9,215 bases of DNA from Bacteroidales bacterium (GTDB lineage: Bacteria; Bacteroidota; Bacteroidia; Bacteroidales; GCA-2748055), in NCBI GenBank assembly GCA_029934875.1, contig JAOZLK010000143.1, forward strand, positions 1 through 9,215, read 5' to 3'. Shown here piece after piece: positions 1 to 6,097 of the stretch; position 1 is the stretch's first letter, and the number at the start of each line of letters is the position of its first letter. The position numbers and the translations under genes were made by a program. The notes beneath the pieces are model-generated. The model was given only the letters and a program-made list of their open reading frames with translations. It was not told the origin of the DNA and searched no databases.

Positions 1-1146
1 CCGCAATATTTTAAATGAACTGAGCTCTTTCATTTTCCCCTGCTCGTAGGAGACCAGTTTCAGATCCCCCTGGAAACTGTAATAGTAAAGCATCTGTTCG
101 GCTTCTATTACAACGCCTCGTCCGACTTTCAGAGAATCAACCGGCAAACCGGTAGTGGCATCGATGGACTTCAGCTGGGGTTTCTTTGTTCCTCCACCGT
201 AGAGGTAAGATCCAACTTTCACAATTCCTCCCATATAACTGTCAAACTCCCGGTTTCTCCATAATTCTTTGATTGCAGTTCCGTCGTTGGAAAGCTCCAG
301 CTTCACACCAAAATTCCCATCATCGCCAGTGGCGTAGTAAATTGCTCCCTCCTCGAACAGTACCGTATTGGCATGGGTGTCACCCATACCGGGCTTCCTT
401 TTATCTGGCTCAATGCCCTCCATCTCCTGGGACCAGAGCAGCTCCCCGCTCTCCACATCCAGGCCCATCAGGTGATAGGCTGAAAAGGTAAGCAGTATGG
501 TTCTCTCGCCCTGGGTGATCACCCTGGGTGGGTGGTAGGCCGAGCGCTCACTGAAACCCGGATTACTCCAGAGTAAGCCACCTGTAAAGCGGTCAAGAGC
601 TACCACGTTATGCTCCTTTCCTCCCGGAGTCCAGAAAATCTTTTCAGCATCGATGACCGCCGATTCGGAATGACCAAAGCGGGGGAGACCCACTTCAAAA
701 ACTTCCGCAAAATCCTTTGACCATACCACATTTCCTGTTGCTTTTTCCAGGCAGTAAAGATTTCCCATGCCCGATCCCACATAGATCAGGTCGTCCACAA
801 TAGTAGGAGCTGAGCGTGATCCTGGAAAATTAACCACCCATTCCTTACCGAATATAGATTGCCAGATAATCTTTCCTTCTGTAGAGATGCAGTGCAGGTA
901 AGCAGTGCTATCAATGGCTCCTGTTATATAGATCAATCCATCTTCAACAACTGGCGAACCGTAACCACTGCCAATCCCTTCCAGGAACCATAGTTCGGTG
1001 GGACCATCCTCGGGCCAGGTTTTCAACAGATTAGTATCATGGTATCTGCCATTACGGTCCTCGCCCCGCCACTCAACTACATTTGGTTTATTTGGCTTGC
1101 AGGACACAAGGAGGACTAAAAGAAGAGCAGGAATAAGAATTTTCAT
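1..1146 (-). CDS. Exported lipoprotein with PQQ-like beta-propeller repeats (3' end outside window)
   Basis: The frame stays open for 382 codons from the ATG at 1146 to the window edge, so the C-terminus is missing. The N-terminus is a lipoprotein signal: a hydrophobic stretch (residues 3-14) ending in the lipobox LVSC with the lipidated Cys16. This places the protein outside the cytoplasm, anchored in a membrane. An early block (EWRGEDRNGR at about 25-34, then a TWPEDGP motif and a GSGYGSP motif) is typical of PQQ-binding-like propeller proteins common in Bacteroidota and Planctomycetes. PQQ-type repeat cores recur near residues 88-96, 133-144 (LEKATGNVVWSK), 184-194, 229-240 (LDVESGELLWSQ) and 328-336. 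Related proteins run a little over 400 residues, so probably only the last blades are lost. The repeat fold is clear. Whether it binds PQQ, acts as a dehydrogenase or is a scaffold like BamB cannot be decided. It lies 39 bases downstream of the flavin oxidoreductase. Confidence 0.88.
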   Translation of the reverse strand, partial: MKILIPALLLVLLVSCKPNKPNVVEWRGEDRNGRYHDTNLLKTWPEDGPTELWFLEGIGSGYGSPVVEDGLIYITGAIDSTAYLHCISTEGKIIWQSIFGKEWVVNFPGSRSAPTIVDDLIYVGSGMGNLYCLEKATGNVVWSKDFAEVFEVGLPRFGHSESAVIDAEKIFWTPGGKEHNVVALDRFTGGLLWSNPGFSERSAYHPPRVITQGERTILLTFSAYHLMGLDVESGELLWSQEMEGIEPDKRKPGMGDTHANTVLFEEGAIYYATGDDGNFGVKLELSNDGTAIKELWRNREFDSYMGGIVKVGSYLYGGGTKKPQLKSIDATTGLPVDSLKVGRGVVIEAEQMLYYYSFQGDLKLVSYEQGKMKELSSFKILR

Positions 1147-1173
1147 TGTTGGATGCTTTAAGAGTTTGGGATT

Positions 1174-1181
1174 CAAAAATA
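1174..1181 (-). promoter_or_regulatory. Candidate Bacteroidota -7 promoter box for the lipoprotein gene
   Basis: Read on the minus strand this is TATTTTTG, a perfect match to the Bacteroidota -7 consensus TAnnTTTG. It lies in the short gap before the lipoprotein gene and would give a leader of about 20 bases. A TTG lies 15 bases upstream, closer than the usual -33 spacing of about 19-20, so the upstream half is weak. The lipoprotein could therefore be transcribed on its own as well as by read-through. Confidence 0.35.
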
Positions 1182-1185
1182 AACA

Positions 1186-2373
1186 TTAATTCGCTTCAAG
1201 TGGTAGGACGCATTTAACACCCTGCCGATCCATTTCCACTACACATTTGTTGCAACGGTTACACTCTGTGCGGTCGATGCTTCCATCCTTTAGCTTCAAA
1301 AGAAAGTCCGGATCGTGAATCAGGGCCCTTGCCAGGGCAATGAAATCAAATCCTGCCTCCAGGATCTCCAGGATCCCTGCTTTGGAATCGACTCCTCCGA
1401 GGTACACCAGCGGCATTGTTACACAGGTCCTGATTTCCCTGGCCTGCTTTAGAAAGAAATTTTCTTCAAATTTATATTTTCTAACAATGAAGGGCCCAAA
1501 CAGGGCCATGGTCACTTTCTCTGCAAAGTTGTCTCCGTTGCATGCCATCCCAAGGAGGGGTACCTTTCCACGCATCAGGTAGAATGGGCTCTTGCTGGTA
1601 AATCCGCCGCTTAATACAAGGGCCGTACAGCCTAAATCTTCAAGTTTCTTAGCTACATATTTGCAATCTTCCAGGGAGAAACCCTTTCTCAATCCATCGC
1701 TCAGGTTGAGCTTTACCAGCACCGGAAAACCGGGGCCTGTTTTTTCCATGACCCGGCTTAGGACTTCCAGCGGGAATCTACTTCGGTTTTCTACGCTGCC
1801 TCCATAGGCATCCTTTCGCTTATTTGTGACAGGACTGAGAAACTGGCTTAGCAGGTAGCCGTGCCCCATGTGAATTTCCACCGCATCAAATCCCGCTTCT
1901 TTAATTCCCAGGGCTGCATTGGCAAAATCATCTGCTACTTTCTCCATGTCATTTTCTTCCATTTCCCGGGAAAAGATGATGCCTGACAGAATGCCATATG
2001 CATTGAGTACTCTGCTGGGTGCAAGGGGTCTTTTAACCTTTATATTCTTAGTAAAATATCCACAATGAGTAAGTTGCATGGCTACCTTCCCACCGGCCTC
2101 ATGTACCGCACCAGCAAGCAGGGCCAACTTTTCCAGGCTTTGGGGATTGATATACATCTGTTCATGAAAGGTTCGGGCCTCGGGAGAAACCGCCCCGTAT
2201 GAAACAGTGGTCAGCCCAACACCCCCTTTGGCCATGGCCACATGATGTTCTGTGAGCGCTTCGGTAGGTAATCCATCCTTCTGCATCCCCTCATATGCTG
2301 CTGACCTGATAAACAGGCTTCTCAGCTTTAGCTGGCTGTTTCCAAGACTTTTTTCCATAAAGCATCGTTCCAT
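1186..2373 (-). CDS. Old Yellow Enzyme-family NADH:flavin oxidoreductase, single FMN domain with a cysteine cluster
   Basis: This is a 395-residue FMN-binding TIM-barrel oxidoreductase, expected to be cytoplasmic and to reduce an activated C=C bond or a related substrate with NAD(P)H. Family signatures run in order. LFIRSAAYEGM (20-30) is the FMN-site start of the barrel. Q100-L-T-H103 is next. IHMGHGYLLSQFLSP (167-181) carries the paired histidines H168 and H171 and is followed by the AYGGSVENRSRF block (189-200). LGGVDS (325-330) and ALARALIHDPDF (346-357) bind the phosphate. Near the end Cys371, 374, 377 and 388 form a C-x2-C-x2-C-x10-C pattern like the [4Fe-4S] site of trimethylamine dehydrogenase and 2,4-dienoyl-CoA reductase. 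Those relatives are about 650-730 residues, and this protein has no C-terminal FAD/NAD(P) domains. ATG 2373 lies one base after the SDR stop, suggesting coupling; Met6 (2358) is an alternative start. The substrate is unknown. Confidence 0.9.
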   Translation of the reverse strand: MERCFMEKSLGNSQLKLRSLFIRSAAYEGMQKDGLPTEALTEHHVAMAKGGVGLTTVSYGAVSPEARTFHEQMYINPQSLEKLALLAGAVHEAGGKVAMQLTHCGYFTKNIKVKRPLAPSRVLNAYGILSGIIFSREMEENDMEKVADDFANAALGIKEAGFDAVEIHMGHGYLLSQFLSPVTNKRKDAYGGSVENRSRFPLEVLSRVMEKTGPGFPVLVKLNLSDGLRKGFSLEDCKYVAKKLEDLGCTALVLSGGFTSKSPFYLMRGKVPLLGMACNGDNFAEKVTMALFGPFIVRKYKFEENFFLKQAREIRTCVTMPLVYLGGVDSKAGILEILEAGFDFIALARALIHDPDFLLKLKDGSIDRTECNRCNKCVVEMDRQGVKCVLPLEAN

Positions 2374-2374
2374 A

Positions 2375-3181
2375 TTATTGTTCTTTTTTATTCATGGATT
2401 TCCTGACTCTATGCCTGTTTACCATGGAGATAAGGGATGCAGGAATTAGAGGGAAAAGCAGAACAATGATTTTGTTGAGTATGCCTGGAATGCAGAGGGC
2501 CCGGTTCCTGAACATGGCCCGGATACCAGCCCTGGCAACGAACTCCGGACCCTTAACAATCCCTGCTTTTCTCCCAAAACTCATATCGGCCCCAAAGGGG
2601 GCGTTCAATGGAGTATCAGTAGCTCCGGGGATCAGGCAACTTACGTGGACCCTATAGGGCTTTAATTCGGTTCTGATGGCACGGGTAAAATAGCGCAGGA
2701 AAGCCTTTGTGGGACCATAAACCGAAATGGTGGGGTAGGGCATCACCGCTGAGATTGAAGAAACATTGAGAATGAATCCGGAACGCCTTTCCTTCATCCC
2801 ATTTCCAAATAAACGGCATAGTAATGCCGGGGTGGTCACATGCAGCTGCAGGATGGATTTCATTGTGTCGTAGGCTGAATCAACCATCTCACCATACATC
2901 AGCATTCCTGCATTATTGACCAGAATATCAACTACCAGCTTCTGTGTCTGACAATAATCAAAGATGGATTTAGCTGCATCCTCCCTGGCCAGATCCTGGT
3001 TAATGGTCACCACCTGAACCCTGTGACTTTGCTCCAGTTGCTGCTTTAATTCTTCCAGTTGGCCTGCCTGGTTACTGACCGCGATAATATTGCATTCTTT
3101 CGCTGCCAGTTGTTCTGATATTTGCCATCCTATGCCAGAGGAGGCCCCCGTAACAAGCGCCCAAAGTCCTGAAATATTCAT
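2375..3181 (-). CDS. Short-chain dehydrogenase/reductase (SDR), probably membrane-associated
   Basis: This is a 268-residue Rossmann-fold oxidoreductase of the classical SDR type, expected to interconvert an alcohol and a ketone with NAD(P)(H). The nucleotide-binding TGASSGIG is at residues 11-18 and NNAG at 89-92. The catalytic Ser142, Tyr155 and Lys159 lie in the NVSS and YGPTK segments. The position usually held by the tetrad Asn (the 'LNV' of many SDRs) reads L-H-V here, with His114. The C-terminus has a hydrophobic stretch (about 235-253) followed by a basic tail, as in membrane-associated SDRs. The start at 3181 was chosen because the Rossmann strand begins immediately after it (MNISGLWALVTGASSGIG). 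An upstream in-frame ATG at 3292 would add 37 non-homologous residues and run into the divergent aminopeptidase gene. It is the first gene of the SDR, flavin oxidoreductase, lipoprotein run. The substrate cannot be inferred. Confidence 0.9.
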   Translation of the reverse strand: MNISGLWALVTGASSGIGWQISEQLAAKECNIIAVSNQAGQLEELKQQLEQSHRVQVVTINQDLAREDAAKSIFDYCQTQKLVVDILVNNAGMLMYGEMVDSAYDTMKSILQLHVTTPALLCRLFGNGMKERRSGFILNVSSISAVMPYPTISVYGPTKAFLRYFTRAIRTELKPYRVHVSCLIPGATDTPLNAPFGADMSFGRKAGIVKGPEFVARAGIRAMFRNRALCIPGILNKIIVLLFPLIPASLISMVNRHRVRKSMNKKEQ

Positions 3182-3234
3182 TTTATCCTGCTTTGATCTA
3201 AAAATAATAAACAATATGAATAAATTCACAGTCG

Positions 3235-3242
3235 CAAACCTA
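3235..3242 (-). promoter_or_regulatory. Candidate Bacteroidota -7 promoter box for the SDR-oxidoreductase unit
   Basis: On the minus strand this reads TAGGTTTG, a perfect TAnnTTTG match, and would give a leader of roughly 45-50 bases before the SDR start. I found no convincing -33 TTG at the right distance. It lies in the 72-base divergent region (3182-3253) shared with the aminopeptidase gene. On the plus strand I see no equally good -7 box in that region, so the aminopeptidase promoter may lie further upstream or be degenerate. Confidence 0.4.
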
Positions 3243-3253
3243 TACAAAAAAAA

Positions 3254-4642
3254 ATGTTCAGCTCTAAGACCTATACTCAGAGAAGAAAGCAAGTGGCCGA
3301 ATCAGTATCCTCAGGATTAATTCTCCTTCCGGGGAATGAAGAATCCCCAATGAATTATGCCGATAATACCTATCATTTTCGCCAGGACAGTACCTTCCTC
3401 TACTATTTTGGAATCGATCAGGCTTCACTCACAGGCGTAATTGATGCTGACAGTGGAAAAGCCATACTCTTTGGAGACGACTATGACATTGATATGATTG
3501 TATGGACTGGTGTGGTTCCCTCCATCGCTTCCCTGGGCGAAAAGGCTGGGCTTACAGATGTGAGGTCCGCCTCCGCATTGGCAACTGTCATTAATGATGC
3601 CGTGGCTGAAAACAGAAAAATTCATTTCCTGAATCCTTACCGCAGCGACATCCTCTTAAAAGTATCTGAACTTACAGGCATACATTATGCAAAGGTCCCT
3701 GAAAACACCTCTCTTGAGCTGACCAAAGCGGTGGTGGCCCAGCGGGAGATAAAATCGCCCGAAGAGATTACAGAAATTGACCGGGCCGTGGAGATCAGTG
3801 CCGATATGCACCTGGCGGGAATGCGTTACGCCAGGCCAGGGATGCTGGAGTCAGAGGTAGCTGCAAAAGTAGCAGAGGTGGCCCTTGCTGCAAACGGGAA
3901 TCCATCTTTCCCCATCATCGCAACCATCAATGGGCAGACCCTTCACAATCACTATCATGGGAATTCCATAAAATCGGGCGACCTCTTCCTCCTGGATGCC
4001 GGGGCCGAGACCCATATGAGGTATGCAGGCGATCTCTCAAGTACATTTCCGGTTGATCCTACCTTTACCCCCTTGCAAAAAGAAATCTACCAGCTATGCC
4101 TGGATGCCCACAGGGGAGCAGTTTCCATGCTCAAGCCAGGTACTCCATTTAAGGAGGTCCACCTGATGGCCTGCAGGAGAATTTTTGAAGGACTAAAAAC
4201 CTTTGGTCTTACCCGGGGCGATACTGAAGAGGCCCTGGAGGCCGGTGCGCATGCACTGTTTTTTCCCTGTGGTACAGGACATATGATGGGTCTTGACGTA
4301 CACGATATGGAGAATCTGGGCGAACAGTGGGTCGGCTATGACGGAGTTCCGAAATCCACCCAGTTCGGGCTGAAATCACTTCGCCTGGGTAAAGAACTTC
4401 GACCTGGCTTTGTGGTCACAATTGAGCCCGGCATCTATTTTATACCCGAGCTGATAGACTACTGGAAATCCAAAAAGCACCTGACTCAATTCCTGAATTA
4501 CACTGAAATTGAGAAATTCCGCAACTTCAGCGGACTAAGGAATGAAGAGGATTACCTGATTACCGATGACGGGGCCCGTCTTCTGGGTAAGGCTCTCCCC
4601 ATGAGTATAGAGGGGGTGGAGGCAGTCCGTTCAGGCGCGTAA
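3254..4642 (+). CDS. pepP: Xaa-Pro aminopeptidase (aminopeptidase P, M24B metallopeptidase)
   Basis: This cytoplasmic two-metal peptidase removes an N-terminal residue that precedes proline. The 462 residues comprise an AMP_N domain (about 1-155, with the ESPMNYADNTYHFRQDS segment at 30-46 typical of Bacteroidota members) and a pita-bread catalytic domain (about 170-455). The five metal ligands are all recognisable: Asp248 (LLDAGAE), Asp260 (YAGDLSSTFP), His343 (GTGHMMGLDVHD), Glu391 (IEPGIYF) and Glu431 (LRNEEDYLIT). Supporting residues His233 and Asn237 (HYHGN) and His350 are also present, so the enzyme should be active. The start at 3254 fits the family N-terminus. It is preceded by a run of A residues (3246-3254) and no Shine-Dalgarno sequence, as is usual in Bacteroidota. 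The gene stands alone, divergent from the SDR and convergent with the downstream helicase (19-base gap). There is no signal peptide. The family is clear; the symbol is by homology. Confidence 0.95.
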   Translation: MFSSKTYTQRRKQVAESVSSGLILLPGNEESPMNYADNTYHFRQDSTFLYYFGIDQASLTGVIDADSGKAILFGDDYDIDMIVWTGVVPSIASLGEKAGLTDVRSASALATVINDAVAENRKIHFLNPYRSDILLKVSELTGIHYAKVPENTSLELTKAVVAQREIKSPEEITEIDRAVEISADMHLAGMRYARPGMLESEVAAKVAEVALAANGNPSFPIIATINGQTLHNHYHGNSIKSGDLFLLDAGAETHMRYAGDLSSTFPVDPTFTPLQKEIYQLCLDAHRGAVSMLKPGTPFKEVHLMACRRIFEGLKTFGLTRGDTEEALEAGAHALFFPCGTGHMMGLDVHDMENLGEQWVGYDGVPKSTQFGLKSLRLGKELRPGFVVTIEPGIYFIPELIDYWKSKKHLTQFLNYTEIEKFRNFSGLRNEEDYLITDDGARLLGKALPMSIEGVEAVRSGA

Positions 4643-4661
4643 TGAATTGATCAAAAACAGT

Positions 4662-5885
4662 TTATGCCACAAAGGTATAGGCCTTCCCAATCTTACCGGC
4701 TCTACCGGTACGCCCAATGCGGTGAATATAACTGTCATGGGTCTGTGGAACCTGGTAGTTGATCACATGTGTAACATCTGATACATCAAGACCACGCGAA
4801 GCCACATCAGTTGCAACCAGGACCTGGACACGACCCTGTTTAAAGGCCTGCAAGGCGTTTTGACGTGCATTCTGACTCTTATTCCCATGGATCTGGTCTG
4901 CCTTAACGCCTGACTTGTTTAACTTCATACACAGGCGGCTTACCCGGTGTTTTGTCTCTTCAAACAGCAGAACCTTGTTGAATTCACTCTGGGCCAACAT
5001 CATTTGAAGGACCTTAAATTTGTCTTCACCCGGCTTCAGTCTTATTACCTCCTGGTCGATACCATCACCGGTACTGTTCCCGGTACTCACCTTTACAGTC
5101 ACAGGATTCTTAAGAATGCTGTTGATCATCGATTGCTGGGATTTATCCAGTGTTGCTGAAAAAAGCATGGTGTGATTGCGCTGCTTCATGCCGTCTAGAA
5201 TGCGGTTCACATCGCGGATGAAACCCATATCCAGCATGCGGTCGAACTCGTCCAGTACAAGGGTTTTAAACTTACCCAGATCAATGGCACGACGATCCGT
5301 CAAATCAAGTAACCTGCCAGGAGTGGCAATAACCACGTGACTGCTTCTGCGAAGCCTCTTCAGATCAGTGTTGATATTGGTTCCTCCAATGAAACAGGTA
5401 CTGAATAGACCTAGTCCTTTGGACATGGTTTTAAATTCCTCTTCAACCTGGAGAGCCAGTTCACGTGTTGGGACAACCACCAGTGCATAGGGATTTACCC
5501 TTTTATGGAGCAGTTGTTCGATAATGGGAATAAGAAAGGCTCCGGTTTTCCCGGTACCTGTTTGCGCAATCCCCAGGATATCTCTTCCATCCAATAGTGT
5601 TTCCAGGGTTCTGTCCTGAATTTCGGTGGGTCTTTCATATCCCTTTAAAGCAAGGGCTTCTTTTAATCGTATATCGATGGGCATATCTTTAATAAGCCGA
5701 TCGGACTTAAAAACTTTATCTACCACTGCATGATCTGCTTCCTTTACAAGGAGCGAAGGATCAAGCGTTGATGCCTTTTTTGCCGGACGGGCATTGTTCC
5801 TGTTACGATTGTTCGCACCCTGAACTCTTTTCCGTCCTGAATTTGAATGATTACTTCTGTTGTTACTTACTGTTGTATTACTCAT
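4662..5885 (-). CDS. DEAD-box-type ATP-dependent RNA helicase with DEFD motif II
   Basis: This 407-residue superfamily 2 RNA helicase should unwind short RNA duplexes or remodel ribonucleoproteins with ATP. Core motifs in order are: Q motif with Gln90 (GYERPTEIQ), Walker A AQTGTGKT (107-114), PTRELA (139-144), GG (167-168), TPGR (188-191), motif II DEFD (212-215), SAT (243-245), motif IV VLLFEETK (305-312), motif V ATDVASRGLDV (358-368) and motif VI HRIGRTGR (388-395). Motif II has Phe where DEAD proteins have Ala. The N-terminal 40 residues are Asn-, Arg- and Lys-rich, low complexity and probably disordered, a likely RNA-binding tail. The protein stops 12 residues after motif VI with no C-terminal extension. 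From memory this compact ending occurs in Bacteroidota relatives, so I do not call it truncated. It is divergent from helicase 2 across a 212-base control region. Cold or stress induction is plausible but inferred. Confidence 0.93.
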   Translation of the reverse strand: MSNTTVSNNRSNHSNSGRKRVQGANNRNRNNARPAKKASTLDPSLLVKEADHAVVDKVFKSDRLIKDMPIDIRLKEALALKGYERPTEIQDRTLETLLDGRDILGIAQTGTGKTGAFLIPIIEQLLHKRVNPYALVVVPTRELALQVEEEFKTMSKGLGLFSTCFIGGTNINTDLKRLRRSSHVVIATPGRLLDLTDRRAIDLGKFKTLVLDEFDRMLDMGFIRDVNRILDGMKQRNHTMLFSATLDKSQQSMINSILKNPVTVKVSTGNSTGDGIDQEVIRLKPGEDKFKVLQMMLAQSEFNKVLLFEETKHRVSRLCMKLNKSGVKADQIHGNKSQNARQNALQAFKQGRVQVLVATDVASRGLDVSDVTHVINYQVPQTHDSYIHRIGRTGRAGKIGKAYTFVA

Positions 5886-5900
5886 ATAATAGATTTAGAA

Positions 5901-5918
5901 CAGCCTTAAAGAAGACTG
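5901..5918 (-). promoter_or_regulatory. Small hairpin just upstream of the helicase 1 start codon
   Basis: CAGCCTT and AAGACTG form a 7-base stem with one internal mismatch and a four-base loop. The structure lies 15 bases before the ATG in the presumed leader. It could affect ribosome access. The stem is weak and could be chance. Confidence 0.2.
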
Positions 5919-6040
5919 CTATATTGTTTAAAATGACGAGCTTCAAAGAGTTCGCCGCCTTAGCTGAATCGGAATAAAAAGAGAGGGGTCCCTGAAAGCG
6001 GGAAAACTGCCTAATTGAAAAGTCGGCTAAGAAATTTCGA

Positions 6041-6080
6041 CAAAGGTAATCAAATATTCTCAGGAATATTAAGACCTTTG
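6041..6080. promoter_or_regulatory. Nested inverted repeats with divergent -7 boxes between the two helicase genes
   Basis: The outer arms CAAAGGT (6041-6047) and ACCTTTG (6074-6080) are perfect reverse complements. Inside them AATATTC (6053-6059) and GAATATT (6064-6070) form a second perfect dyad around TCAG. The two centres are one base apart. The left outer arm plus the next base reads TACCTTTG on the minus strand, an exact Bacteroidota -7 box facing helicase 1. The right arm in its context reads GACCTTTG on the plus strand, a 7-of-8 match facing helicase 2. The outer dyad is therefore best read as two back-to-back promoters, with the inner palindrome between them where a regulator could affect both. 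No good -33 TTG was found for either. A structured RNA is the other reading. Confidence 0.5.
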
Positions 6081-6097
6081 CACAAAATCCAACTTGA

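Noticed and set aside
3182..3292. A longer SDR start at ATG 3292 that would add 37 residues, including a hydrophobic stretch.
   Set aside because: The Rossmann strand begins directly after the ATG at 3181. The extension would overlap the start of the divergent aminopeptidase gene, and it contains the best leftward -7 promoter box.
4647..4654. The palindrome TTGATCAA between the convergent aminopeptidase and helicase 1 genes, considered as a terminator.
   Set aside because: It is only eight bases with no loop and no T-run, so it cannot form a terminator hairpin.
5932..5977. A short plus-strand frame of 14 codons beginning with ATG in the helicase intergenic region, possibly a leader peptide.
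   Set aside because: There is no promoter or ribosome signal for it, it ends over 100 bases before helicase 2, and it lies upstream of the likely plus-strand promoter box.
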